In this document: positions 18,217-27,854 of the stretch, in pieces
Numbering within the stretch: position 1 is the first letter of the stretch
How the letters are laid out: every line of letters starts with the position of its first letter
NCBI GenBank assembly: GCA_963766195.1
Contig: CAVXYY010000001.1
Location: 372,001 to 436,000 of the forward strand
Direction of reading: 5' to 3'
Length of the DNA: 64,000 bases
Source: JAHEFT01 sp963766195
GTDB taxonomy: Bacteria > Pseudomonadota > Gammaproteobacteria > Xanthomonadales > SZUA-36
Position numbers and translations under genes: made by a program
Notes under the pieces: generated by a model
Told to the model about the DNA's origin: nothing
The model's database searches: none
Seen by the model: only the letters and a program-made list of their open reading frames with translations

Positions 18217-18688
18217 AGAGTTTCACCCAGGTCCTGGCGAGTTCATTGAGCCTGACGGCATCGAAGCGGGGCGCCGGTTCATAAGGGCCGCTGACCAGGG
18301 CGCTCAGGCTCGAGCTGTCCACCTGTTCGGGCAGCAGGGCGCTGATCCAGTCAACCCACGGCTCACCCTGCAGCCGGGCACAGGCGGTTCCGGGAAAGGC
18401 CTTCACCGCCACGGCCCGGAACAGCCGGTTAAGGCCGGCCAAAAATTCATGGGGGTGCCCGGAGGGATCCGTGTGCCAGTTCAATGCTTCCAGTTCATGT
18501 AACCAGGCCCGGCGGCGGCGGCGGACCGCCAGCCGGTTCAACAGCATCCGCAACAGCAGCGCCAGCGCCAGCAGTACGACCAGGGCCAGCACCCACCAGC
18601 CCGGAGCCGGCGGCCACCAGCCCGGCTGGCCGGCGCTGTGAATGTCCCGCAACTGCTCCAGTAATTGTGCGCCGTCTTCGTTCATCAC
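18209..18688 (-). CDS. DUF4381-domain membrane protein
   Basis: 159 residues. An N-terminal stretch with PGWWPPAPGWW precedes a transmembrane helix (VLALVVLLALALLLRMLL), followed by a cytoplasmic helical region (HEFLAGLNRLFRAVAVKAFPG). The PGWWPPAPGWW signature and the position between the DUF58 and batA genes are typical of DUF4381. The stop overlaps the batA start by eight bases. It probably tethers or scaffolds the MoxR/VWA assembly; the biochemical role is unknown. Confidence 0.85.
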   Translation of the reverse strand: MMNEDGAQLLEQLRDIHSAGQPGWWPPAPGWWVLALVVLLALALLLRMLLNRLAVRRRRRAWLHELEALNWHTDPSGHPHEFLAGLNRLFRAVAVKAFPGTACARLQGEPWVDWISALLPEQVDSSSLSALVSGPYEPAPRFDAVRLNELARTWVKLYG

Positions 18689-18694
18689 CTTGCC

Positions 18695-19636
18695 TTAAAC
18701 CGGGCGTCCCACCAGCAGTCTCAACTCGCGGCCGAGCACGTCGACCGGGTCGTCATCGGTGTGCAGAACGAACCATCCGCACTGGTGTTTCTGAAACATC
18801 CTGCGCGGCTCCTCGGTGTGCTGGTGCACCATCATTTCATAACGTTTGCGCGATTCTCCCTGGCCCATGTCCAGGACCGTTGAATCCTTGCCGTCACTGA
18901 TCGGGTAGCGGCCATCCGGCAGGCGGTACTCCGCCGCATCGAGCACCTGGCAGCCGATCACGTCATTGTGCTGGTGCAGGCGGGACAGGTGCCGGTTGCA
19001 GTCCTCGTCCATGCCGAAAAAATCACTGATGACCACGACCAGGCTGCCGGGGCGAACCGCATGTCGAACGCGCTCCAGCGCCACCGACAAGTGCTCGGTT
19101 TCGCCGTTGCCGGAACCCTGCGGTTCCAGCCACTCGACCAGTCCCTGGATCATTCTCATGGCGCCCCGCCGGCCGCCGGCCGGGCGCAATTCGCGGTGCC
19201 TTCCGGGCGCGAACAGGAAACCGCCAATACGGTCTCCGCGACGAACCGCTGCCCAGGCGATTGCAGCGGCCATCTGGCCCGCAACCACGGATTTGAGACG
19301 CCGGCGGGTTCCGAAATACAGGCTGGGGCTCGCATCCAGCACGATCAGCACCGGCCGTTCGCGTTCTTCCTGGAATACCTTGGTGTGCGGCCTCCCGGTC
19401 CGCGCAGTGACGCGCCAGTCCATGTTCCTGATGTCGTCTCCCGGCTGGTAGTTGCGGGACTCCAGGAAATCGACCCCGCGCCCGCGAAAACGCGAACGGT
19501 AGGCGCCGGCCAGCGCGGAGGCAGCCGCCTGCTTCATCGGCAAGCGAAGCGCATGGCAGCGGGCGCGAAGGGAAATCAGCTCCTCGGCGGTGAGGTGTAT
19601 TCCATCCCCCTGCAGTGCGGGTTTTTGGCCGGGCAT
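18695..19636 (-). CDS. DUF58-domain protein of the moxR operon
   Basis: About 313 residues from the ATG at 19636; a longer frame overlaps moxR. The DUF58 core is clear: RSRFRGRGVDFLESRNYQ, then PGDDIRNMDWRVTARTG, then VFQEERERPVLIVLDASPSL, the last being a degenerate VWA metal site. No membrane segment is evident, so it is likely cytoplasmic. DUF58 proteins nearly always sit next to a MoxR ATPase and are considered its partner or adaptor. Confidence 0.9.
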   Translation of the reverse strand: MPGQKPALQGDGIHLTAEELISLRARCHALRLPMKQAAASALAGAYRSRFRGRGVDFLESRNYQPGDDIRNMDWRVTARTGRPHTKVFQEERERPVLIVLDASPSLYFGTRRRLKSVVAGQMAAAIAWAAVRRGDRIGGFLFAPGRHRELRPAGGRRGAMRMIQGLVEWLEPQGSGNGETEHLSVALERVRHAVRPGSLVVVISDFFGMDEDCNRHLSRLHQHNDVIGCQVLDAAEYRLPDGRYPISDGKDSTVLDMGQGESRKRYEMMVHQHTEEPRRMFQKHQCGWFVLHTDDDPVDVLGRELRLLVGRPV

Positions 19637-19649
19637 CAAGGGGTAATCC

Positions 19650-20663
19650 TCACGGCACGGGCACCAGGTCCAGCAGGCGGTCGGTGAGTTGATCAACCGT
19701 TACGCCATCGGCTTCCGCTTCGTAGGAAAGCAGCACCCGGTGGCGCATGATGTCGTGAACCACGGCGTGGATGTCGTCGGGAGAGACGTAATCCCGTTGA
19801 TCCAGCCAGGCGCGGGCGCGGGCGCAACGGTCAAGCGCAATGGTCGCGCGGGGACTGGCGCCGTAACTGACCAGCCGCGAGAGTTCATTGTCCCAGCTGC
19901 CGGGATCACGGGACGCCAGCACCAGTTGCACGACGTACTCCTCGAGCGCCGGCGCCATGTACATCGACAGCACACCAGTTTGCGCCCGGAATACCTGTTC
20001 CTGGGTCACCAGCACCGGCGCAGAAGACAGCTCACCCAGTTCGTCCCGCGCCTGCTGACGCGCCAGGTTGAGGATTTTCTGTTCAGCGGCGGCATCCGGG
20101 TAAGTGATTGAAACATGCATCAGGAACCGGTCCAGCTGGGCTTCGGGCAACGGGTAAGTGCCTTCCTGCTCGATCGGGTTCTGGGTCGCCATGACCAGGA
20201 ACAGCTTGGGCAGACGGTAGGTGACCCGGCCCACGGTTACCTGGTGCTCACCCATCGCCTCCAGCAATGCGGACTGAACCTTGGCCGGCGCGCGATTGAC
20301 TTCGTCCGCCAGGATCAGGTTGTGAAATATCGGGCCCTGCTGGAACTCGAAAGTGCCTTCCTGCGGCCGGTAAATTTCCGTTCCCGTCAGATCGGCCGGC
20401 AACAGGTCGGGCGTAAACTGGATGCGGTGGAAATCGCCCTCGATACGGTCGGCAATGACCTTGATGGCGGTTGTTTTGGCGAGCCCGGGAGCGCCTTCAA
20501 CCAGCAGGTGGCCATTGCTGAGAAGCGCAATCAGCAAGCGCTCCATCAAGCGGCTCTGGCCGATAATCAGTTCGTTGGCCGCTGCGCTGAGCGACTTGAA
20601 GGCCGCGTGCGCCTCCTGTTCCGTGGTGTTGCCTGTTTCTATCGTGTTCTCAAACTGTTCCAT
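19650..20663 (-). CDS. MoxR-type AAA+ ATPase
   Basis: 337 residues. Walker A is GAPGLAKTT, Walker B is LILADEVNRA, sensor 1 lies in FLVMATQNPIEQEGTYPLPEAQLDRF, and the C-terminal lid follows (SPRATIALDRCARA). MoxR ATPases act as chaperones with VWA partners in metal insertion or complex assembly. It is the first gene of a six-gene minus-strand operon (moxR, DUF58, DUF4381, batA, batBC, batD). Confidence 0.95.
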   Translation of the reverse strand: MEQFENTIETGNTTEQEAHAAFKSLSAAANELIIGQSRLMERLLIALLSNGHLLVEGAPGLAKTTAIKVIADRIEGDFHRIQFTPDLLPADLTGTEIYRPQEGTFEFQQGPIFHNLILADEVNRAPAKVQSALLEAMGEHQVTVGRVTYRLPKLFLVMATQNPIEQEGTYPLPEAQLDRFLMHVSITYPDAAAEQKILNLARQQARDELGELSSAPVLVTQEQVFRAQTGVLSMYMAPALEEYVVQLVLASRDPGSWDNELSRLVSYGASPRATIALDRCARARAWLDQRDYVSPDDIHAVVHDIMRHRVLLSYEAEADGVTVDQLTDRLLDLVPVP

Positions 20664-20781
20664 CGATCAAGCCTTGTTTTTTACTGAAAAATTTGAATCG
20701 GGGAGTATACCGGCAGTACCGCCACTGTGTACTAAATTGAGGCTAAAAAGGCAGTGTCAATAGTAACGCCGAAGGGCCGGA

Positions 20782-22960
20782 TCAGAGTTCCTGGGGATCT
20801 ATGTCAATTGCCCAGCGAACTTTTCGCCCGGAAGGCAGCTTGCGCAGTTCCGGCAACCAGTGATCGACCTGCCGGTGCAATGCTTTACGATCGCCACCCT
20901 GGACAACGAGATACATGCGCCAGCGCCCGCCGATGCGCTCCATGATCGCTGGCATGGGGCCGAAAACCCGGGCCTGTCCCCGCGGAAAAATTTCTGCCGC
21001 TTCGGTCGAGAAAGTCTTGCGCCTGTTTGCGATCATGCGCTTCCGCCCGCAACAGGGCCTGGTATCCGGCCGGCGGCAAGCCGGCGCCTTGCCGTTCCGC
21101 CAGCAACCAGCGCGCATATGCTTCGTAACCCTGGTTCAACAGCAAGTCCAGGGCGGTGTGCTCCGGGTGCAGGGTCTGCAGAATCACGGTCCCGGCTTTT
21201 TCCATCCGCCCGGCCCTGCCTGCGACCTGTTGAATCATCTGCCCCATGCGTTCCAGCGCCCGGAAATCCGCACTGTACATGGCCTGGTCGATATTCACGA
21301 TCACCACCAGCGTAACACCCGGAAAATGGTGGCCCTTGGCCAGCATCTGGGTTCCCACCAACAGGCAGGGCTCCCCCTGGCGCACCTGGTCCAGTTGCTC
21401 ATCCATGACGCCTTTCCTGCTGGTTTGATCGCGGTCGAAACGCAGTACCGGGTAGCCGGGAAACCGCTTTCCGAGCGACTCCTCCAGTTGCTGGGTTCCT
21501 TCGCCGGCGCCAATCAGCGCGTCCGCACGGCAATCCGGGCACAGCCGGGGGGCCTGCCGCTGACTGCCGCAGTGGTGGCAGACCAGTCGGCCGATACTCC
21601 GGTGCCAGGTGAGGTGGGCATCGCAACGCTCGCAACTGCCATGCCAGCCGCATTGCTGGCACATCAACACCGGCGCGTATCCGCGGCGGTTCAGAAAAAC
21701 AATGACCTGTTCACCACGACCCAGGGTTTCTTCGATCGAATCCAGCGCGATCGCGGTAAGGCCGAAAAAAGTGCTTTGCTGGCGCAGGTCCAGCACCCGC
21801 CAGGACGGCAGCGGCGCCCGCGTCGCACGCTCCCGCAGGCGATGCCAGCTGTACTTACCCCCGGCGGCATTGCTGAGGGACTCGAGCGAGGGCGTCGCAC
21901 TGCCGAGAACGATCGGAATGTCCAGTTCCAGCGCCCGCTTGACTGCGATATCGCGCGCCGAGTATCGGAAACCGTCCTGTTGTTTGAACGACGCATCGTG
22001 TTCTTCGTCCAGGACGATCAGCCCCAGGCGGGGCATCGGCGTGAACAGCGCTGACCGGGTGCCGATCACCAGGGCCGCCCGGCCCGAGCGGGCGGCGGCC
22101 CAGGCCTCCAGGCGCTCTCCGGCGCTCAGTCCGGAATGGATCACCGCGGGTTCCAGGCCAAGCCGGTTTCTGAATCTCCTCAGCAGTTGCGGCGTCAGGC
22201 CAATCTCGGGAGCCAGCACCAGCGCCTGCCGGCCCTGCAAAAGCACGGCCTCGATGAGGCTCATGTAGACCTCGGTTTTTCCACTGCCGGTGACGCCATC
22301 CAGCAAGTGGCAGCCAAACGATCCCAGGCCGGCTGAAATCGAGCGGACCGCTTCGCTCTGATCCGGGATCAGCACCGGGCCCGGGGCTATTTCCGGAATG
22401 GCGGCGGGGACCGGTTCCGATTGCACCCAACCCTGTTCCAGGAGCGCCGCCAGGGTTTTGCGCCACTGGCTGCCGATTCCGGCGAGCGCCTGCTCTCCCA
22501 GCGGTCCGGCCGACAGCTCCTGCAGCATCCGGTGCTGCACGCGAGCCCGGCCTGCGGGTATTTCCAGGCGGTCGATTCCGGCACCGGTCAGGCGGTACTG
22601 CAAGGGAGGTTCGGGAATCACCCCCCGGGCTTGTCTCAGGGCGGGTGGAAGGGCGCTGGCAATCACGTCGCCGGGCGCATGTTTGTAGTACTTCCAGCAC
22701 CAGCGCAGCAGGTCAATCAGCTTGCCGTCAAGTACCGGCTCACCACCATCCAGGACACGGGTAACCGGCAACAGGCGCCCCTCCGGGATGTCGCTGCCAT
22801 TCGCCAACCCGACCACGACGCCCACCATGTTACGGCGCCCGAAAGGCACCTGGACGCGGGTTCCCGGTATCGCGGCCGGACCATCCTGCAGCGACAGGTA
22901 ATCGAACAGGTGCGGCAACGGAACCGGCAGTGCAACCTGGAGTATGGGAAGGGTGGCCAT
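20782..22960 (-). CDS. priA: Primosomal helicase PriA, frameshifted near its end
   Basis: Replication-restart 3'-5' helicase. Visible are the 3'BD domain (VALPVPLPHLFDYL; GTRVQVPFGRR), Walker A GVTGSGKTEVY, DEEH box (IVLDEEHDASFKQ), eight zinc-binding cysteines between CQQCGWHGSCERC and LCPDC, and helicase motifs (LVGTQMLAKGHHFPGVTLV; QVAGRAGR). The main frame runs on nonsensically to 20885, while the true C-terminus (FGPMPAIMERIGGRWR, ending WAIDIDPQEL) is in the next frame down to 20782. A single-base indel near 21000–21010 explains this. Because PriA is normally intact, a sequencing error is the likelier cause. Confidence 0.92.
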
Positions 22961-22966
22961 CAGGCG

Positions 22967-22997
22967 TTGATTCTATCAGCAGGGGAATTCTTATATA
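22967..22997 (+). promoter_or_regulatory. Possible mscL promoter
   Basis: TTGATT at 22967–22972 followed by the AT-rich TTATATAG around 22991–22998 resembles -35 and -10 boxes with an 18-base spacer. It lies in the short divergent gap between priA and mscL. Weak evidence, by eye only. Confidence 0.35.
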
Positions 22998-23037
22998 GTG
23001 ATTGGGCAAGATTCATTTAAACCGAGAGGAGTGCGCT

Positions 23038-23439
23038 ATGAGCATGATGAAGGAATTCCGGGATTTCGCGATGCGCGGAAACGTGGTGGACATGGCGGTG
23101 GGTATCGTCATCGGCGCCGCTTTTGGCAAAATCGTTACCTCGTTCGTCAATGATGTACTGATGCCGCCGATCGGCATTGCGCTGGGCGGAGTCGATTTCT
23201 CGGATCTGGCCGTAACGCTCAAGGCAGCCAGTGGCGACGTTGCCGCGGTAACGCTCAACTATGGCTCATTCATCCAGACCGTGGTCGATTTCATCATCAT
23301 TGCTTTCGCAATTTTCATGGTCGTGAAAGCGATGAACAGCATGAAGAAGAAAGAAGCGGAAAAACCCGCAGAGCCGCCGGCGGCGCCTGCCGACGTGGTC
23401 CTGCTGACCGAGATCAGGGATCTGCTGAAGAAAGACTGA
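23038..23439 (+). CDS. mscL: Large-conductance mechanosensitive channel
   Basis: 133 residues, the normal size. The N-terminal amphipathic helix and TM1 (FRDFAMRGNVVDMAVG, then IVIGAAFGKIVTSFVNDVLMPP), periplasmic loop, TM2 (VVDFIIIAFAIFMVVKAMN) and the basic/acidic C-terminal helix with LLTEIRDLLKK are all typical. MscL opens under membrane tension and releases solutes during osmotic downshock. Start at ATG 23038, preceded by GAGGAG. A REP pair follows the stop. Confidence 0.97.
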   Translation: MSMMKEFRDFAMRGNVVDMAVGIVIGAAFGKIVTSFVNDVLMPPIGIALGGVDFSDLAVTLKAASGDVAAVTLNYGSFIQTVVDFIIIAFAIFMVVKAMNSMKKKEAEKPAEPPAAPADVVLLTEIRDLLKKD

Positions 23440-23457
23440 AGCGTTTCGCGATCCAAC

Positions 23458-23531
23458 GTAGGAGCGAATTCATTCGCGAATCTTTTTCCGAATCTAATCG
23501 CGAAAAAAATCGCGAATGAATTCGCTCCTAC
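23458..23531. repeat. REP-like inverted pair
   Basis: Two perfect 22-base inverted copies (23458–23479 and 23510–23531) separated by 30 bases. Each begins GTAGGAGCG and itself folds into a 6-base hairpin (GCGAAT TC ATTCGC). The sequence resembles REP elements of Pseudomonas-type bacteria. It lies between the convergent mscL and prc genes. The right copy supplies the prc stop codon. It may stabilise mRNA ends or end transcription. Confidence 0.85.
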
Positions 23532-25717
23532 TGGATTTTAGCGGTCTCGGCTGAATCCTTGTCCAGTTGTGCGTATTGCCGCTTGAGCAATTCAAGATCC
23601 GATTCCAGTTCCACCATGTCGGCAACAATTCGTGCAGATTCGCGCAGCAACAGGTCCGGCGCTTCGTCTTTTTCCCCGGTGTCGCCTTCAGCGTCGGCGT
23701 CGGCGTCGGCATCTTCATCTTCAAATTCCGCGAGTTCCGGATCAAGCTCCACCAGGGCACCGCCTTCGCCGAGCAACGGGCCGGCCGTGCCCTGCTTGGC
23801 CTTGCGTTCGGCTTTCTTTTCTTCCTCTTCCTTCATCTTCTGACGCCCCACCGATTCGAGCAGGGAGACGCTCTTTTCGCTGGAATGCTGATTGTATGAC
23901 TCGATATCGCTCATCAACCAGCCAAACTCTTCGTCGTTGACCATTCGCCCGTGGTAACGGCTGTCCGCCACCGCCACCAGTTGGCTCAAATCACCACTGG
24001 CCTGGTAGCGGGCCGGGTCAATACTGGACCAGGGAAGCGCGTTGGTCATCGAACGTTCGCCGTACTCCTGCGGGTCGCCAAAGGAGGGAAAACGGATGTC
24101 CGGCTCAACGCCGAGATTCTGCGTGGAACCGCCGTTCACCCGGAAGAACTGGGCCATGGTAATTTTCAGCTGGCCCATACCGGGCTTGTCTGAAGAACCG
24201 TAATCATCGAGGTCCAGCAGGCTTTGCACCGTCCCCTTGCCGAAAGTCGGCTCTCCGATGATCACGCCGCGGCCGTAATCCTGGATTGCTGCGGCAAAAA
24301 TCTCCGAAGCTGATGCGCTGTAGCGGTTAACCAGCACCGCCAGTGGCCCCGACCATGCCATTCCCGGTTCGATATCCTCTTCGAGCGAAATCCGCCCGCT
24401 GGAATTGCGAACCTGGACTACCGGACCCGTATCGATGAACAAACCGGTAAGGGTCGTAGCTTCCAGCAGCGATCCGCCACCGTTATTTCGCAGGTCGATG
24501 ACGATACCCGCTACACCCTGTTCCTCGAGTTCCCCGATCAGGCGGCGCACGTCCCGCGTACTGGAACGATAATCCGGCTTGTTCTCGGCCCGGCCGTTAA
24601 AATCCAGGTAAAACACCGGCAGGTCGATGATCCCGATTTTCATCGCTTCGCCGTCCGGGCCGGCTCCCGGTACTTCAATGATTTCGCTCTTGGCGGCCTG
24701 CTCTTCCAGTTTGACCTCGTTGCGCACGATCTCGATCATGCTTGGCGGCGTAGTCACACTGACGTCTTCCGGAAGGACTTCGAGGCGCACGACCGTGTCT
24801 TTCGGGCCGCGGATCAGGTCGACTACGTCATCGACGCGCCAGCCGATCACGTCCACCATCTTGCCGTCATTACCCTGCCCGACCGCGGTGATGCGGTCCC
24901 CGGCTTTCAGCCGGCCGTCCTGGTCGGCGGGACCGCCGGGAACGACGCTTGAAATCACGGTGTACTCATTCTCACGACCAAGCAATGCACCGATGCCCTC
25001 CAGGGACAGGCTCATCGAAATCTCGAAGTTCTCTGACGTCCGGGCCGAAAGATAGGCGGTATGCGGTTCGATGGAGGTTGCAAACGCGTTCATGAAAAAC
25101 TGGAACACGTCCTCGGTATTCAGCTCATTGATGCGGCGTTCGAGGGAGTCATAACGCTCGGTCAGCGTCTCAACGATCGCTGCCGGCTCCTTGTCGGTCA
25201 GCAGCAGGCGCAGGTATTCGTTCTTCACGCGCTGGCGCCACAATTCGTCCAGCTGGTCTGTCGAGTCAGCCCAGGGCTCGTCCTCGCGGTCATACTGGTA
25301 GGATTCATCCACTGTGAAGTCAAAGGGTTGCTTGACCCGTTCGCGGGCATAACTGACCCGCTGCAGCACGCGGTCGATATACACATTGAAGATTTCGTAA
25401 GCGGGCAGCAGGTCGGAATGCCTGAGCGCATCATCCAGGCTTTTGCGATAGGGCTCGAATGATTCGATGTCGCTGGAAAGGAAATAGATCCGGCTGGGAT
25501 CGAGCAGTTCCAGGTAAGCATCGAAAATTTCGCCGGAAAGATCGTCATCCAGCCGTGTGCGCTTGTAGTGGTAATTGGTCAGAAAGCGCGTGGCGATGTT
25601 ACTCGCATAGCGATGCCCCATTTCCGGCTGGATTTTCAGGGCGCTTCCCGAATCCACGGAAGCAAACGCCACCGAAATCGCCAGTACCGAAATCGCAAAA
25701 ATCAAGATACGTTTCAC
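23528..25717 (-). CDS. prc: Tail-specific periplasmic protease Prc/Tsp
   Basis: 729 residues with signal peptide (ILIFAISVLAISVAFAS). Order: N-terminal helical TSP domain, PDZ domain (VISSVVPGGPADQDGRLKAG), S41 protease domain with catalytic serine in VNRYSASASEIFAA and lysine in PTFGKGTVQ, then a C-terminal helical DUF3340-type domain. It degrades periplasmic proteins with non-polar C-termini and in relatives trims lipoproteins and murein hydrolases. The C-terminal region has a long acidic Asp/Glu/Ala run (DEDADADADAEGD). The stop codon falls inside the REP copy. Confidence 0.95.
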   Translation of the reverse strand: MKRILIFAISVLAISVAFASVDSGSALKIQPEMGHRYASNIATRFLTNYHYKRTRLDDDLSGEIFDAYLELLDPSRIYFLSSDIESFEPYRKSLDDALRHSDLLPAYEIFNVYIDRVLQRVSYARERVKQPFDFTVDESYQYDREDEPWADSTDQLDELWRQRVKNEYLRLLLTDKEPAAIVETLTERYDSLERRINELNTEDVFQFFMNAFATSIEPHTAYLSARTSENFEISMSLSLEGIGALLGRENEYTVISSVVPGGPADQDGRLKAGDRITAVGQGNDGKMVDVIGWRVDDVVDLIRGPKDTVVRLEVLPEDVSVTTPPSMIEIVRNEVKLEEQAAKSEIIEVPGAGPDGEAMKIGIIDLPVFYLDFNGRAENKPDYRSSTRDVRRLIGELEEQGVAGIVIDLRNNGGGSLLEATTLTGLFIDTGPVVQVRNSSGRISLEEDIEPGMAWSGPLAVLVNRYSASASEIFAAAIQDYGRGVIIGEPTFGKGTVQSLLDLDDYGSSDKPGMGQLKITMAQFFRVNGGSTQNLGVEPDIRFPSFGDPQEYGERSMTNALPWSSIDPARYQASGDLSQLVAVADSRYHGRMVNDEEFGWLMSDIESYNQHSSEKSVSLLESVGRQKMKEEEEKKAERKAKQGTAGPLLGEGGALVELDPELAEFEDEDADADADAEGDTGEKDEAPDLLLRESARIVADMVELESDLELLKRQYAQLDKDSAETAKIQ

Positions 25718-25872
25718 GTGCTCATCTCTCCAAAAACCACCGGTAGAACGGCCCCTTGCGCAAATTTACGTCAAGACGAACCGTTATTTATGCCTGTTTC
25801 AGACACATTTTACAATGTGGAGGTTCAAAATATATGTGCCAAAAGCGATGAAAGGCAGTAATTTCGTGACGG

Positions 25873-26877
25873 TTAGCGCTCAACCTCGTCGCGCGGAACC
25901 ATCCCGGACGCCTCGGCGCTCTGGTCCGCGTGGTAGGAAGAACGCACCAGGGGGCCTGAAGCCATGTGTGAAAACCCCAGGCTGTAACCCAGTTCCGCCA
26001 GGCTTTCGAATTCTTCCGGGGTCCAGTAGCGCATCACCGGATGGTGGTGGGCCGTGGGTTGCAGGTACTGGCCGATCGTGATCATGTCCACGTCATGCGC
26101 ACGCAGATCCCGCAGTGTCAGGTCAACCTGCTCGCGAGTCTCCCCCAGGCCCAGCATGATCCCTGACTTGGTGGGAATGTTGGGGTGCCTGGCCTTGAAG
26201 CGCGCCAGCAAATCCAGGGACCAGCGGTAGTCTGCACCGGGCCGGACATTACGATACAGCGCTTCTACGGTCTCGATGTTGTGATTGAACACATCCGGCG
26301 GCGAGGCTGAAAGTAGCTCGAGCGCGCGCTCAACCTTTCCCTTGCCGCGAAAATCGGGCACCAGCACCTCGATGCGAATTCCGGGGTTCACGGCCCGGGT
26401 GCGGCTGATGCACTCAGCGAAGTGCCCCGCTCCGCCATCCCTCAGGTCATCCCGGTCAACCGAGGTAATCACGATGTACCGCAGTCCCATGTCTTTCACG
26501 GTTTGCGCCAGGCGCTCCGGCTCATGGGCGTCCGGTGGCAGCGGCCGGCCATGGGCCACATCGCAAAATGAGCAGCGCCGCGTGCACACCTCCCCGAGGA
26601 TCATGAAGGTGGCGGTACCCTTGGAAAAACATTCATGGATATTCGGGCAGGTGGCTTCTTCACACACGGTGACCAGTTCCCGGTTGCGCAGCCGTGACTT
26701 GAGCTCGGCCACTGCGTTACCCGAAGGCAGCCGCACACGGATCCACGCCGGCTTGCGCAGCACCGGCGCGTTGGCGTCGAAACTGGCCGTATTGCGGGCC
26801 ATTTTGTCAGCCCCGAGTTCTTTCGGCGTTTCCAGTCGGATCGGGATACTGCCGGATGGCTTGTCTTCGTGGTTCAA
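25873..26877 (-). CDS. lipA: Lipoyl synthase
   Basis: About 334 residues. Radical SAM enzyme that inserts two sulfurs into protein-bound octanoyl groups. Both cluster motifs are present: the auxiliary CEEATCPNIHEC and the radical SAM CTRRCSFC. The C-terminal RSSY motif (VRSSYHAD), which closes the auxiliary cluster, is also intact. I prefer a TTG start at 26877, with AGGA eight bases upstream and four bases after the lipB stop; a GTG at 26916 overlaps lipB. It is the last gene of the cell-wall/lipoate operon. Confidence 0.95.
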   Translation of the reverse strand: MNHEDKPSGSIPIRLETPKELGADKMARNTASFDANAPVLRKPAWIRVRLPSGNAVAELKSRLRNRELVTVCEEATCPNIHECFSKGTATFMILGEVCTRRCSFCDVAHGRPLPPDAHEPERLAQTVKDMGLRYIVITSVDRDDLRDGGAGHFAECISRTRAVNPGIRIEVLVPDFRGKGKVERALELLSASPPDVFNHNIETVEALYRNVRPGADYRWSLDLLARFKARHPNIPTKSGIMLGLGETREQVDLTLRDLRAHDVDMITIGQYLQPTAHHHPVMRYWTPEEFESLAELGYSLGFSHMASGPLVRSSYHADQSAEASGMVPRDEVER

Positions 26878-26881
26878 ATGT

Positions 26882-27563
26882 TCAATTCCTGCGATCTTCG
26901 GTGGTGCTGATCTCACTATAACCCAATTGCCGGGCCAGGCTGTCGACCAGGCGGTCCTCCGCTTCGGTGAAATCCACCGCCGTCAGCCGTGACAGGCAGG
27001 TCACCTGCAACCCGGTGTAGCCACAGGGGTTGATCCTCTGAAACGGTTCAAGGTCCATGTCGATGTTGAAGGCCAGCCCATGGAAAGTACAGCCGCGCCG
27101 GACCCGCAAACCCAGCGAGGCGATTTTTTCACCGTCGACGTAAATTCCGGGCGCACCCGGGATTCTTTCACCCGCAATACCGTAGCCGTTCCAGCACCGT
27201 AATAATGGATTGTTCGATGCGGCAGACAAAATCCTTGACCCCGATACCCTTGCGGCGAATATCCACCAACGGGTAGGCAACGATCTGCCCCGGTCCGTGA
27301 TAGGTGACCTGTCCCCCGCGGTCAACCTGGACCACGGGAATATTGCCTGGCGCCAGTAAATGCTCGGCCTTGCCGGCCTGGCCCTGGGTGAACACCGGCG
27401 GGTGTTGCACCAGCCACAGTTCATCGATGCTGTTTTGATCGCGGCTGTCGGTGAAGGCCTGCATCGCCCGCCAGACCGGTTCGTAGTCGGCAAGCCCCAG
27501 TCGCCTCAGTCGCAAAGAGGCTGCCAGGTTTTGCTGCACAGTCGTCCGGGTTGCTGTGGACAT
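26882..27563 (-). CDS. lipB: Octanoyltransferase LipB, frameshifted
   Basis: Transfers octanoate from acyl carrier protein to lipoyl domains, supplying LipA. The first frame (27563 downward) carries LWLVQHPPVFTQGQAG, the substrate-loop motif GGQVTYHGPGQIVAYP and stops at 27168. The second frame continues with GIAGERIPGAPGIYVDGEKI, catalytic-region CTFHGLAFNIDMDL and NPCGY to 26882. Removing one C near 27185 restores LERYGIAGERI, as expected for the family. All key motifs survive, so a sequencing error is likely. It sits directly upstream of lipA. Confidence 0.88.
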
Positions 27564-27581
27564 GGCCTTGCGATGGCTCGC

Positions 27582-27854
27582 TCAGAGCGCCATCAGCACC
27601 TGGCTGCAAGCACTCAGTTCCAGGTAAATCGAGTCCAGCTGCTGTTGGGAGGTCGCTTCGATAACCGCCGTAACGGAAATGAAATTACCTGCCGAACTCG
27701 GCGCCACCCGGATCGGCTCATCCGGCCAAAGCTCGGCGTGCGTCATTACGATGGCAGTGATGACCGCCTCGAAATCGGCGCTTTTCCTGCCCATGGCTTT
27801 GATCGGGAAGCGGCAGGGGAATTCCAGAAGCGAGGGTGTTGGCTCATTCATCAT
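27582..27854 (-). CDS. ybeD: YbeD-family protein (DUF493)
   Basis: About 90 residues of a small cytoplasmic ferredoxin-like fold: LLEFPCRFPIKAMGRKSADFEAVI, then SAGNFISVTAVIEATSQQQLDSIYLEL. YbeD lies between dacA and lipB in E. coli, exactly as here, and is proposed to be regulatory. The start region overlaps the end of the carboxypeptidase gene (ATGATGAATGA); ATG at 27854 or 27851 are both possible. Confidence 0.88.
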   Translation of the reverse strand: MMNEPTPSLLEFPCRFPIKAMGRKSADFEAVITAIVMTHAELWPDEPIRVAPSSAGNFISVTAVIEATSQQQLDSIYLELSACSQVLMAL

